A stretch of 64,000 bases of DNA, taken from assembly GCA_964511065.1 (NCBI GenBank), contig CAZEEG010000015.1, positions 1-64,000 of the forward strand, in the 5' to 3' direction. The notes under the pieces are model-generated. The model saw nothing but the letters and a program-made list of their open reading frames with translations. It ran no database searches and was not told the DNA's origin. Position numbers and translations under genes: made by a program. Positions within the stretch are counted from its first letter, which is position 1. Each line of letters starts with the position of its first letter. This stretch comes from CALBRZ01 sp964511065. Its GTDB lineage: Bacteria; Planctomycetota; Planctomycetia; Pirellulales; S012-138. This document shows, one piece after another, positions 26,274 through 35,763 of the stretch.

Positions 26274-26722
26274 CGTCCCTTCCGCTGCACCTACAGCACC
26301 GACATCACTTTCCCTCAGCCGCTAAAGTCGACACACACCTCACAATCCACACGAGGCACCAACAGCTTGAGCGCGAACTCGGTGGAGCCGTCCTCTGTGG
26401 CAACTCTACCTTGTGAACGGCTGCCATGATCACAAAATGCACTCGGAACTCCAGCCCCCAGGAAGATGCCCTACGGGGCCTGCCGCGGCCGCCGTGGCGC
26501 ATCATAAGGGCAGGCGCGCAGGTAGGCGGGGGTGCCTGCCCCCCCGCCGCCAGCGCGGCTGCCGGCAGATACGGTCGCCCCGGTGGCAACCGCCTGCCTC
26601 CCGGGTGCAGTGCTCCGTATCGCCACGCTACGGTAGCGGTGTTACACTAAGGTGTGGTCGAGTCGGCCGATTTTGCCTGTTTTCTCCCGCCCGCTCTCCC
26701 TCGCGCCGGAAATTGAAACGCT
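26274..26722. other. Intergenic ahead of radical SAM gene
   Basis: About 450 bases, no gene recognised. Contains a GC hairpin (GGCGGGGG / CCCCCGCC, 26525-26548) and a perfect palindrome CGCTACGGTAGCG at 26626-26638, about 85 bases before the radical SAM start, which could be an operator. Confidence 0.4.
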
Positions 26723-28069
26723 ATGTACCTGAGAATGGCCAAGCGGCTGCTGCTGGAAACCGACAAGCGGCTGTTGTGGAAGTTCGTCTGGCGGATGGGG
26801 ATCAAAGGCACGCGCTCGGTGGCGCGGCACAAGCGGCGGCTCAAGCGGGGCGAATATTTCCCGCCGTTCCTGTACGTCTCGATCATCAACAGTTGCAATC
26901 TGCGCTGCCAGGGCTGCTGGGTGGATGTAGCCGCCAAGCAGCACAAGATCGATGTCGAGGCCATGGACCGACTCATCAACGAGGCCAAGACCCAGGGCAA
27001 CGTGTTCTTCGGATTGCTGGGCGGCGAACCGTTCATGCATTCGGAACTGCTCGAAATCCTGGAGCGCCACCAGGACTGCTACTTCCAGATTTTCACCAAC
27101 GGCCACTTCATCACCGACGAAGTCGCCCGCGAACTGCGCCGCCTGGGCAATGCCACACCGCTGGTGAGCGTGGAAGGCAGCGAGATTGTGAGCGATGAGC
27201 GGCGGGGCCGGCCAGGCGTGTACAGCAAGACCATGGAAGGCCTGCATAACTGCCTGAAACACAAACTGCTCACCGGCGTGTGTACCAGCCTGTGCCAAAC
27301 GAATTTCGACGACCTGCTCACTGAAAAATGGCTCGACCGCCTGATCGAGATGGGGGTGTTCTATAGCTGGTTCCACACCTACCGGCCTGTTGGTCCCGAC
27401 GCCAAACCCGAGTTGGCCCTCACGCCCGAGCAGCAACTGAAGGTGCGCGAGTTTGTCGTGACGATGCGGGCCAAGAAGCCGATTGCCATCGTCGATGCCT
27501 ATTACGATGGCCGCGGCCAGGCGCTCTGCCCGGCCGTCACCGGCATCAGCCACCACATCAGTCCTTGGGGCGACATTGAGCCGTGCCCTATTGTGCAGTT
27601 CACCAAGGAATCGATTTACGATGAGCGGGGGCCCGTTCGCGCGATCAAGGAATCGGCCTTCCTCCAGGATTTCCGCGAGTTGGCCGCCAGCACCACGCGC
27701 GGTTGCATCGTGCTGGAACGGCCCGACCTGCTGGCCGGACTGATGGCCAAGCACGGCGCCAAGGATTCCACCGCCCGGCAACAGGCGATGGCTGAACTGC
27801 ATGCCATGCAACCGCGGCAAAGCCAGGATAATGCGGCCCACCAGATTCCCGAGAAAAGCTGGGCCTACCGCTTCGCCAAGCGATTCTGGTTCAACGATTT
27901 TGGCGCCTATGCCAATCCCCGCTCGGCTGAAGAAATCCTGGGGCAATACATGCCCAGCGGGGCCGCCGCCCAGCCTTCGGCCCCAGGCACCTGCTGCCAC
28001 AATGGCCATAACGGCAATGGCAATGACCACGAAGGCCAATCCGGCAACCGATTGCCCATCATTCAATAG
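26723..28069 (+). CDS. Radical SAM / SPASM-like protein
   Basis: 448 residues. The radical SAM cluster motif C58-NLR-C62-QG-C65 follows a basic N-terminal helix, and the GGEP motif is present (FFGLLGGEPFMH). A second Cys region, ALCPAVTGISHHISPWGDIEPCPIVQF and TRGC, looks like an auxiliary Fe-S (SPASM-type) site. The general architecture is close to the HpnH/MoaA-like group, but the substrate is not evident. The C-terminus is a Gly/Asn/His tail with CCHNGHNGNGNDH. The start is 26723 or the in-frame Met at 26735. Confidence 0.85.
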   Translation: MYLRMAKRLLLETDKRLLWKFVWRMGIKGTRSVARHKRRLKRGEYFPPFLYVSIINSCNLRCQGCWVDVAAKQHKIDVEAMDRLINEAKTQGNVFFGLLGGEPFMHSELLEILERHQDCYFQIFTNGHFITDEVARELRRLGNATPLVSVEGSEIVSDERRGRPGVYSKTMEGLHNCLKHKLLTGVCTSLCQTNFDDLLTEKWLDRLIEMGVFYSWFHTYRPVGPDAKPELALTPEQQLKVREFVVTMRAKKPIAIVDAYYDGRGQALCPAVTGISHHISPWGDIEPCPIVQFTKESIYDERGPVRAIKESAFLQDFRELAASTTRGCIVLERPDLLAGLMAKHGAKDSTARQQAMAELHAMQPRQSQDNAAHQIPEKSWAYRFAKRFWFNDFGAYANPRSAEEILGQYMPSGAAAQPSAPGTCCHNGHNGNGNDHEGQSGNRLPIIQ

Positions 28070-28330
28070 AGCCGCCTTTGCATCCAGGCCATAGGCCCTT
28101 CGTACAGAAGCGACAGGCCAGTGGCACGGCGCGCTGTGATCGCCCCCGCGGCTGAGCGCACCTTTCTTCGCGCTTCCAAATCATTGGCAACCGGCGGCCC
28201 TGTCCGTTACTTTGGGGGGGCGGTGATCGGCTGCACTTCGCCGGCAAGCGGCGAGGCGCCTCGACGCCATCACTGCCACGGTCGTCATCTCCCTTCGATC
28301 CAACGTGTTGCCAATCTGGCCCAGCTTGCC

Positions 28331-30598
28331 ATGAACGCTCGTACGAATTTGCTGCACCGCCGGGTGGGATCGTTCCGCACCGCCATGAGATTGTGGGTGA
28401 TCGCCGTTGCTGCCGTGCACGGCCTGGTGTGTAACGCTTCGAACGTGGGCGCGGCCAGCCTGCCACAGGACCATCCCTGGCAGCAGGTGCTTCGCGACCA
28501 TCTGGCCACGTATCGCGAGAGCGACTTCGTCATCGAAAACCACACCTTTCAGATGCCGGAGGATTACGCCAAGAACGACCTGGAGCGCATCTATCGGGAT
28601 TGGATCGTGCTGGGCAACCTGGGCCGCGAACCTACCCCGGCAGGCTTTCATGCCGACCCGGCCTTCTTCACGCTCCAGCGGATCGAAGGCGATGCCATAC
28701 GCTGCTTTCCCGAACCGGCGGCCCTGGCCTGGTGGACGCAGTTCGACTTTCCTGGCAATCCCTATGCGGATTCCAAGCCGGGCAAACGCCGGGCGCTGGT
28801 GATTGCGATCGTCGACATGCTGATGCTCGAATCGGCCCAAACGGCCGATCCGCGCAATCTCAAGGCCGACTTCATGGGCGCGAACCTGGGTACCTGGGCC
28901 TACACCTATCAGCACGCCGGCGACCTGCTGCCGCCCAAGGTCCAAGAGGCCTATCGTCAAGGCCTGCTGCACTTTCTGACCAAGATGGAACGCCTCGCCC
29001 CGCGCGACGAAAACACCAACATGGACATGCGCGAGATCGCCACGCTGGCCGAGTTGAGCCGCGTGTTCCACGATAACGAAGCCATGCAGCAGCGGCTGGT
29101 CCGCGAGGCACGGCGGATTCTGTTCGGTGACCCGCACCGCGGGCCAAATACCACCGACCCCCGCCGCGGAACGTTCCACTCTGCCGGTTACATCGGCGAG
29201 GAAGACGGACCGGAAACCAGCTACAACGGCATCTCACTGTATCACCTGGCCGAGGCCGCGATGATCACGCGCGGCAAAGCCGACTGGGACGAGTTCATGC
29301 CAGTCGTCGTGGAGCGGATGGCCTGCTTCAAGGCCTACAACACATTTCCAGAGCCCGATGGCAGCTACGACGGACCATCGAGCTGGTCCAAACGCACCAA
29401 TGCGCCCTATGCCCACGATCAGCGGGATCGTCCCTGGAGGCGGTACGCCGAAGCCATGCTGACCTTAGAATCGGTCTACCGCTTGGGCATTCAGCCCGGC
29501 AGCGACCTGGGCATCTATGGCAACCACGGTCGCGCGCTGATGCTGGCCGACATGCAACGCGGCATTCAGCGGCTCAACCGCGCCCCCAAAAAGCCCGAAC
29601 GGTGGAAACCGGATCAACCGCCCGTTTGGACTGAGGACCACTGGCCGGCCGACTTGCCGTATAGCTGGGATCACTACGTCCCCGGCAGCTACGCCCGTTT
29701 CTGTGCGCTGGCGCGATGGGAAAACCCGTGGCTGCTGTCGCCGTTTGAACGGGACATCCTCGGGTTTGACCTCAACTTCGATCACGAATTCTGGGTCGGC
29801 AAAAGAGACGACTGGGGCTTTCAGGTGGAAGCCGTGCCGCACATGGGCCGCGGCTACGATGTCAACGGCAGCGGCGCCCTGGCCGGCGGTTCGCTGGCCG
29901 CCTTCTGGACCCGGCAGGCAGGCTTGGTCCTATTGGGTCGCCTTCCCGACAAGTGGAACAACGTTACCTGGGACAAGATCGATCAATGGCCCACGCATCA
30001 CCTGTGGGGCCGCAACGCCGATGGCACGGCGTTCTCATCCGCCCGGCAGCGCGACCCCTGGGTTCGATTTGAAACCCTGGAGGAAACTCCCCAGGTGTTC
30101 GTGTTAGGAGGTCTGGGCGTGCGGCGCACGGTGGAAAAGCCCGGCAGCATCGAAGCCGGTTACGTCTACTACCGCCGTACCTTCGCCAAAGAAGAACACG
30201 GGTTGCGCATCGAAAGCGAACTGCTCTCCCGGGGCACCGACCAGGTGCGCGAAATTTGGGAAACGCTGCCCATCTTCCTTGAGCCGACCCAGCGCCGAGG
30301 CCGGGCGGGGATGAGTCCTAATACCAAGGTCGAGTTCCGCCGCGACGGCAACTGGCAAGCCGCAATGGCAGGACAGATGACCGACAACGTCCAGGCCGTG
30401 CGCATCCGCCGCTACGGTGGCGCGGTGCTGATCGACTTCGACGAGCCCCAGCGGGTGGTGCTGGGCGAACCGTTCGTCACGGCCTATCAGAAGAAGGATC
30501 GGATGCAGACCTTGAGCATCGACCTGTTGCGATCCGGCGGCCAGACCCAGGCCATGCCGGCCCGCTCGGCGGTGCGTTATTCCATTCGCTCTGAATGA
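28331..30598 (+). CDS. Large secreted protein, lyase-like architecture
   Basis: About 755 residues, or 737 if the start is Met at 28385, which directly begins the signal peptide (MRLWVIAVAAVHGLVCNAS...GAAS). The first 450 residues are helical and aromatic-rich, with repeated His/Asn/Tyr motifs (DENTNMDMREIATLAELSRVF, ETSYNGISLYHLAEAAMI); the last 300 are beta-rich. This alpha-toroid plus beta-sandwich pattern is that of polysaccharide lyases of the heparinase/alginate type, but I cannot assign a family or catalytic residues. Found next to a radical SAM gene, not clearly linked. Confidence 0.75.
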   Translation: MNARTNLLHRRVGSFRTAMRLWVIAVAAVHGLVCNASNVGAASLPQDHPWQQVLRDHLATYRESDFVIENHTFQMPEDYAKNDLERIYRDWIVLGNLGREPTPAGFHADPAFFTLQRIEGDAIRCFPEPAALAWWTQFDFPGNPYADSKPGKRRALVIAIVDMLMLESAQTADPRNLKADFMGANLGTWAYTYQHAGDLLPPKVQEAYRQGLLHFLTKMERLAPRDENTNMDMREIATLAELSRVFHDNEAMQQRLVREARRILFGDPHRGPNTTDPRRGTFHSAGYIGEEDGPETSYNGISLYHLAEAAMITRGKADWDEFMPVVVERMACFKAYNTFPEPDGSYDGPSSWSKRTNAPYAHDQRDRPWRRYAEAMLTLESVYRLGIQPGSDLGIYGNHGRALMLADMQRGIQRLNRAPKKPERWKPDQPPVWTEDHWPADLPYSWDHYVPGSYARFCALARWENPWLLSPFERDILGFDLNFDHEFWVGKRDDWGFQVEAVPHMGRGYDVNGSGALAGGSLAAFWTRQAGLVLLGRLPDKWNNVTWDKIDQWPTHHLWGRNADGTAFSSARQRDPWVRFETLEETPQVFVLGGLGVRRTVEKPGSIEAGYVYYRRTFAKEEHGLRIESELLSRGTDQVREIWETLPIFLEPTQRRGRAGMSPNTKVEFRRDGNWQAAMAGQMTDNVQAVRIRRYGGAVLIDFDEPQRVVLGEPFVTAYQKKDRMQTLSIDLLRSGGQTQAMPARSAVRYSIRSE

Positions 30599-30658
30599 GC
30601 GGCGTCCAAGGGGCAGCCCCGGGGGATAGCGGTCTGCCGGATATGCACGGGGAGCAAA

Positions 30659-30730
30659 CTCGGGGAGAAGGACTCGAACCTCCACGACTTGCTTCAAAGG
30701 CAAGCAGCCTGGCCGTTAGCTGATCCCCGA
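30659..30730 (-). tRNA. tRNA-Gln (anticodon TTG)
   Basis: On the minus strand, a 7-base-pair acceptor stem TCGGGGA / TCCCCGA, D arm with GG in the loop, anticodon stem CTTGC / GCAAG around the loop CTTTGAA (anticodon TTG, reading CAA), and T arm with TTCGAGT loop. Discriminator base G; CCA is not encoded. All four arms close, one wobble in the T stem. Confidence 0.95.
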
Positions 30731-31227
30731 TCGTAAATAAAGCCCCCGTGCCGGCGGTGGGGCAGCATACGAATGTGGGCGAGGATTAGCCGCGCCCACG
30801 AAAAGCGCCAAGCGGATCGCGGCCGGCGTCTTACCCTGGCCGACCTGCCTGGCAATTCGCCACCTCTACCTGTTGCGACAGCGCCGCGCCTGGCAGGGTT
30901 CGCACTGGCCCGGAGGTGCGATGCCGAGCGCCCATGCCGCGGGGCGGATGCTTAACCGCCGGTGCGCTACCGGGTTGAGATTTCCCGGGCCAATCCGCCG
31001 CCCATGATGGGCCGTCGCCCAAGCGCATTCCTGGCGCCGCCGGTGAAACGTGCAGCCTGCGTAGAACCGTGGAGGAACGTGGAGGAAGTTCCGCAGCGGC
31101 GGATTCCGTGTATTGGCGCAAAAGCTGCACAGGGGAAGGGGTGCGCCGGCGACCACCGTTTGGGCGGCGTTCGCTCCCTTTCTTGGGACACAACCAAATC
31201 AACCTTCGATACGACAAGGAGATCGCT
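30731..31227. other. Intergenic before GlsB gene
   Basis: About 500 bases with only compositionally random open frames. The notable element is the sigma-54-like site at 31114-31129. Confidence 0.4.
31114..31129 (+). promoter_or_regulatory. Putative sigma-54 promoter for GlsB gene
   Basis: TGGCGCAAAAGCTGCA: TGGC -24 core, ten-base spacing, CTGCA -12 box, 99 bases before the GTG start. Confidence 0.5.
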
Positions 31228-31506
31228 GTGGACGTTCTGTTTGCAATCCTGGCTTGGGCCCTGTTCGGTTTGATCATCGGCGCGATCGCTCGCTTGCTCA
31301 TCCCGGGACGACAGCCCATGGGACTGGTAATGACCGCCGTCTTGGGCATCATCGGCTCGCTGTTGGGCGGATTCGTCTCGTGGATGTTTACCGGCGGCCA
31401 TCCGCTGCAAGCGTCGGGCTGGATCATGTCGGTTATCGGTGCCGTGGTGTTGTTGGCTATCTATGTCAGCATGCAGCGCCGCCGAGGTACCGGCCCGCTG
31501 CACTAA
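31228..31506 (+). CDS. GlsB/YeaQ/YmgE family stress membrane protein
   Basis: 92 residues, three transmembrane helices with the family pattern IIGAIARLLIPGRQPMGLVMTAVLGIIGSLLGGF, the glycine-rich motif of transglycosylase-associated/GlsB (YeaQ) proteins, which are small inner-membrane general-stress proteins. It starts with GTG at 31228: AAGGAG lies 7 bases upstream, whereas the frame upstream is not hydrophobic and has no signal. Sigma-54-like promoter at 31114. Confidence 0.93.
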   Translation: MDVLFAILAWALFGLIIGAIARLLIPGRQPMGLVMTAVLGIIGSLLGGFVSWMFTGGHPLQASGWIMSVIGAVVLLAIYVSMQRRRGTGPLH

Positions 31507-31796
31507 TGCGGCGTGCGGCAGCGGTAAGCGCCCTTTCGTGGCCACTGCTGGGCTTGAGCGGATGAACGGCGATCCAAGGGCGCCGGATGCAGACGAAGCG
31601 CGCGACCCTTTCAAAGCGCGTCGGCCGGTTCGCAGCGCTTGCTCATGAAGCGGATGCAGATTCCTGGCCGATCCTGGTGGCATCGTCTGCACCAGCGGCC
31701 CCCGTCATAGTCCGGCGGTAGCATCACCTGCTGGTGCGACCGCCGGCGCCTGAACGAAGATGGCCAAAGACCGCGTTTGTCTGGCCGGATTGCCGG

Positions 31797-32420
31797 TCAC
31801 ACGACGCGGTTTTGTTTTGCGCGGCCGATCTGCCCGACGATTGCCCCGATGACAGCCATGGCCAATCCGAGGCCTGCCACGATCCCATAAACCCTGGGCA
31901 TCTGGCCCCGCGTGAGGATGGCAACGATGATTGGCCCCATGAACAGGATGGCCAGACCTCCCCAGCCCAACCAGTGGGAAAGCACCACCTGCCGCCGGGC
32001 CGACTCCGCCTGGGCCAGGTCCTCCGGCGTTGGGTAGTACCAGCCGTATTGCGGACTCCACACCGGTTGACCATAACCGGAAGGAAATGGCCCTGACCCC
32101 GGCGGCAGATATCCGGAGGGCGCTTGATAGGGCCATGCCGACCCAGGACCCGCGACCGGCGTCCCGGGCGTTGCCGTAGCGGCGGCAGGCGCCGGTATGG
32201 GTGTGTGCGAGGGCACAGCAGGCTCCGGCACAATTTCCAGCACAATCTCTTCCGCCGGCACTGCTTCCAGCGGTACTTCTTCAACCGGCAATGGCCGATC
32301 GGCCTCGACGGCCTCACCCGTACCTGGCGCCTCACCCATACCTGGAGCTCGAGCGGGCGGATTGGTTTCGGGAGGGCCCCCTGCGCGGCCGCTTGGATCC
32401 GATGGCGGCGGGAGATTCAT
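31797..32420 (-). CDS. Proline-rich membrane protein
   Basis: 207 residues. Residues 1-125 are Pro/Gly/Glu/Ala-rich and disordered, ending in Tyr/Trp-rich GYGQPVWSPQYGWYY; the C-terminal 70 residues hold two transmembrane helices (LGWGGLAILFMGPIIVAIL, YGIVAGLGLAMAVIGAIVG). Similar tails occur in small interaction proteins of planctomycetes. Function unknown. A Met six codons upstream could also start it. Confidence 0.68.
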   Translation of the reverse strand: MNLPPPSDPSGRAGGPPETNPPARAPGMGEAPGTGEAVEADRPLPVEEVPLEAVPAEEIVLEIVPEPAVPSHTPIPAPAAATATPGTPVAGPGSAWPYQAPSGYLPPGSGPFPSGYGQPVWSPQYGWYYPTPEDLAQAESARRQVVLSHWLGWGGLAILFMGPIIVAILTRGQMPRVYGIVAGLGLAMAVIGAIVGQIGRAKQNRVV

Positions 32421-32608
32421 CAAATGCCTCGCTGGCAAAATTCCGCTTCCAAGCCGGGGATGCCCCAGCGCGGCAGAGCGAAAACCTACCCCCCAATCTT
32501 ACCCGCTGCCCCAACCGATGGTCAAAACTTGGCGTGCGCAAGCGAAGCGATTGCCTGACCGCGAACCTGGCGATGCTTACGGAAGATGCCGACTGCTTGG
32601 TCAACCGG

Positions 32609-33289
32609 CTAGTCGGCGCGAGGATCGGCAATCGAGCGGATGAACTGCGCCAATCGCGACTGCAAGTCGAGTAAGGCCTGCCAGCGGCGATAGTTAAGCG
32701 CTACCTGGTCGGCATCTTCATCGACTTGGCCCGACTCGATCACGTGCCGCAGCTTGATATGCACAAACTCAAGCAATTCAGAAAGTTGCGCTGCCTGCCC
32801 TGGCGAAAGCCGTTCTGGCAGGTCGGGCGGCTGCAGATTGTGGAGCGTGGCCGCGGGGTCCGGGGGATCGCTCCAACTCAGCTCGAAATCGAGCGAGGCC
32901 GATGGATGCTCTGCATCCACCTGGTCGGGCGCCAGCGTCATCCCTGGCTCCATTTCCCGCTGCTGGCGAATGCTCGCCAGGCGTTCGGCGATTTGCTCGC
33001 GGGAGCCAAACAACAGCACCGACCGTCCCACGCTAATCAAGTCGCCGTAGCGCAGGATCCGCAGATGGATTTCCTCGCCGTTGACCTTGGTACCATTGGT
33101 ACTTTCCAGGTCAGTCAGTACCAGCTTGTCGTGATCTTCCTGAATCTTCAGGTGGTATCGGCTAACCCGCTCGTCGTTAAGCTGGACCGTGTTGCCTTCC
33201 TCCCGGCCGATGGTCACCGGGGTCCGGAGCGACTCGAAAACACGTCCGCGATCGGCGCCGTCCAACACTTGCAATGTGATGATCGCCAT
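32609..33289 (-). CDS. FHA-domain protein
   Basis: 226 residues. Residues 1-95 are an FHA phosphothreonine-binding domain with VTIGREEGNTVQL (G-R), VSRYHLKI (S-R-x-H) and LTDLESTNGTKVNG (N-G), the full set of FHA motifs. The C-terminal half is helical and acidic. FHA proteins sit downstream of Ser/Thr kinases, which planctomycetes have in number. The start is the Met at 33289; the family begins there. A palindrome just upstream (33399-33413) may be its operator. Confidence 0.88.
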   Translation of the reverse strand: MAIITLQVLDGADRGRVFESLRTPVTIGREEGNTVQLNDERVSRYHLKIQEDHDKLVLTDLESTNGTKVNGEEIHLRILRYGDLISVGRSVLLFGSREQIAERLASIRQQREMEPGMTLAPDQVDAEHPSASLDFELSWSDPPDPAATLHNLQPPDLPERLSPGQAAQLSELLEFVHIKLRHVIESGQVDEDADQVALNYRRWQALLDLQSRLAQFIRSIADPRAD

Positions 33290-33625
33290 AGGGTAGGACG
33301 CGTGCAGCGAACGGTAAAGGAGCGACTCCGCATCACCCGACACCCAACACCTGGAACGCGCCGGAGCCGCCAACCTGATTGAACTCGATTATCTTAACAT
33401 TCCCTTTTAGGGAAAGGTACGATCAATTTTTTACCGCGCGGTCTGATCGACGCAATTCCAAGCAGCCCACCCTCGGGGCTTCCAACCCTATCCAGATTCA
33501 CAGCACGCGCCAGCCCTCAGACCGTCGCCTATCTAGCGCTCCGCAGCCGGGCCAAAACGGCCGGGCGATGACACCGCATCACATCAGAAACCCACCACCT
33601 TGAGGGGGGGCGGGGTGCCCATTCG
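33290..33625. other. Intergenic, FHA promoter with palindrome
   Basis: 335 bases, downstream of lutC and upstream of the FHA gene. Contains the palindrome TTCCCTTTTAGGGAA at 33399-33413 and, on the minus strand just downstream of it, the AT-rich element AAGATAAT (about 33386-33393), which could be a -10 box for the FHA gene. Confidence 0.45.
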
Positions 33626-34246
33626 CTATCCCGCTTCTGAAGAATCATCTGACAAGCCGGCCACGAGCGCAACGGTGAGTGAGCGAGGGCCGTGCGCGCC
33701 AATGACCAGCGACTGTTCAATATCGGCCGTCTTCGACGGACCTGAAATGAATACCCCGTAGCCGGGTTCTGTAAACGCCAACCGCTGGTACGACTGGTGC
33801 ATGTTGTGAACGATCTGCGACTGCGGCACGACCAGCACCAGGTGCTGGCTGATGAAACACACCGCCCGATGCCGCAATGCGGCCGTATCGACCCAGACGG
33901 CGCCGTTCTCGGCCACGGCGAAACGGCCGCCGACAATTGCCACATCGACATCGGCCAGGTCGTGCGGATCGACCACCTGTGCCAGATCGCAGTTGCCAAG
34001 GGCCAGCCCTGGCACCGTGCAGACCACCTTGGCGGCTTCGGCGACGACCGGCAGGGCAGCCAAGGCAGCAGGCAGCGCCGCAGGCGAATCGACCTCGATC
34101 ACTTGGCCGCCAACAGAAACCAGCGCCGTGCTGAATTGTCCGCGCACGTCGTGGTAGGTGATCCACGCTTCATCGAGCGCAGGCAATTCCGGCTGCGCGG
34201 TGTTGCGCCGCCGGATCGACGCGAGGATTTTCTCTTTAGCGCTCAT
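33626..34246 (-). CDS. lutC: LutC-like lactate utilization protein
   Basis: 206 residues of the LUD (LutC/YkgG) family: KILASIRRR at the start, HDVRGQFSTALVSVGGQV, and the conserved C-terminal QSQIVHNMHQSYQRL...FISGPSKTADIEQSLVIGAHGPR segment. It starts at ATG 34246, overlapping the upstream lutB stop by 4 bases, so it is coupled. With lutA and lutB it forms a three-subunit L-lactate oxidation complex in bacteria such as Bacillus, feeding electrons to the respiratory chain. Confidence 0.9.
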   Translation of the reverse strand: MSAKEKILASIRRRNTAQPELPALDEAWITYHDVRGQFSTALVSVGGQVIEVDSPAALPAALAALPVVAEAAKVVCTVPGLALGNCDLAQVVDPHDLADVDVAIVGGRFAVAENGAVWVDTAALRHRAVCFISQHLVLVVPQSQIVHNMHQSYQRLAFTEPGYGVFISGPSKTADIEQSLVIGAHGPRSLTVALVAGLSDDSSEAG

Positions 34247-35628
34247 GGCTTGGGCCGCCGGGCGTATAGTTCGCGAAAGCTCCGCCGGGGAGGTGTTGGC
34301 AACTCGCGCTGCCGCCCCCAGGGATTCCAGGGACCGTAGATCAGCCACCGCGGCAAGTGGCGCAAGAAGAATCGCCCCACCTTGCCAGCCAGGCGGTACA
34401 AACCGGGGCGCATCAGCACAAACGCCGCCGCCTTCATCGCCGCCTGCTTCTGCCAGGAGAGGTTGCCTCCGGCCGCCAGGTCTCGCCGCCACGTGAGCAA
34501 CTGCTCGTGCAGGTTGATCTTCACGGGACAAACATCGGTACACGAGGCGCACAAGCTGCACGCATGCGGCAGCGTGGCATACCGGGCCGGGTCGCGGGCC
34601 GGATTGAGGATCGAACCGATGGGGCCCGGCACGGTCGCCCCGTAACTGTGCCCGCCGCTGCGGCGATAGACAGGGCACGTATTCATGCAGGCCCCGCAGC
34701 GGATACAGTGCAGCGAGCGGCGGTAGTCGTCGTTGCCCAGGATGGACGACCGCCCGTTGTCCACCAGCACAATATGCAATTCGCCGCCCGGTGCCGGGCC
34801 ATGAAAATGCGAGCTATAGGTCGTGATGGGCTGGCCCGTGGCCGAGCGCGCCAACAGCCGCAGAAACACGCCCAAATCGGCCGCGCGGGGAATCAGCTTT
34901 TCAATGCCCATGCATGCGATATGCAGAGGCGGCAGTGAAACTCCCAGGTCGGCGTTGCCTTCGTTGGTGCAGATGACGAGGCCGCCGGTTTCGGCAATGG
35001 CGAAATTCACGCCGGTGATGCCCGCCTGGCTTTCCAGGAACACTTGGCGCAGTTTGTATCGTGCGGCCTCGGTCAGGTACTTGGGATCGGTCGCCCCGGC
35101 CTCGCTGCCCAACTTGCGATGGAACAGTTCCCCAACTTCTTCCTTCTTGATGTGGATGGCCGGCAGCACAATGTGGCTCGGCGGCTCACCGCGAAGCTGA
35201 ACGATCCACTCCCCCAGGTCCGTATCCACCACGGTGATGCCGTGCCGCTCGAGGTACGGGTTGAGGTGGCATTCTTCCGTGAGCATCGACTTGCTCTTGG
35301 CCACCTGCTTCACGCCGTGCCGCTGGAGAATTTGCAGCACGATTTGATTGTGTTCTGCGGCGTCGGCGGCCCAATGCACCGTGGCTCCCAGTGCCGTGGC
35401 CTGGCGTTCAAACTGTTCCAGGTAATCGGCCAGGCGCCCGATGGTGTGGGCCTTGATCGCAGCGGCCTTGGCCCGCAGCGTCTCCCACTCGGGCAGCGAG
35501 TGCGCCATCCGGTCGCGCTTCACGCGTACAAACCAGAGCGCCTGGTCGTGCCAGTGCGCCCGGGCGTCGTCGCGGACAAATTCAGCCGCGGCCCGGGGAT
35601 GATCGACCACCGTGGTATCCTTTGTCAT
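34243..35628 (-). CDS. lutB: LutB-like Fe-S lactate utilization protein
   Basis: 461 residues. An N-terminal LUD domain (about 70-290, with AKSKSMLTEECHLNPYLE and AGITGVNFAIAETGG) is followed by two 4Fe-4S motifs, CIRCGACMNTCP (about 307-318) and CSLCASCTDVCP (about 356-367), and a C-terminal helical extension. This is LutB/YkgF. It overlaps lutC by 4 bases. ATG 35628 has no obvious Shine-Dalgarno but the alignment begins nearby. Confidence 0.93.
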   Translation of the reverse strand: MTKDTTVVDHPRAAAEFVRDDARAHWHDQALWFVRVKRDRMAHSLPEWETLRAKAAAIKAHTIGRLADYLEQFERQATALGATVHWAADAAEHNQIVLQILQRHGVKQVAKSKSMLTEECHLNPYLERHGITVVDTDLGEWIVQLRGEPPSHIVLPAIHIKKEEVGELFHRKLGSEAGATDPKYLTEAARYKLRQVFLESQAGITGVNFAIAETGGLVICTNEGNADLGVSLPPLHIACMGIEKLIPRAADLGVFLRLLARSATGQPITTYSSHFHGPAPGGELHIVLVDNGRSSILGNDDYRRSLHCIRCGACMNTCPVYRRSGGHSYGATVPGPIGSILNPARDPARYATLPHACSLCASCTDVCPVKINLHEQLLTWRRDLAAGGNLSWQKQAAMKAAAFVLMRPGLYRLAGKVGRFFLRHLPRWLIYGPWNPWGRQRELPTPPRRSFRELYARRPKP

Positions 35629-35763
35629 CGCATCACAGGCGGCTAGAAAAGAACCTGGCTGCTACCGGCCAGTGGTTCACGTTGCACTCACCCTGCCTCG
35701 ACGGATCGTTCGTCTTTCATAACGCTCGCGGCCCCCGGACTTGCCACCGGGGGGCAGACTCCT

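Noticed and set aside
26642..28066. 474-codon minus-strand frame opposite the radical SAM gene
   Set aside because: The plus-strand frame has the CxxxCxxC motif; the minus-strand product has none.
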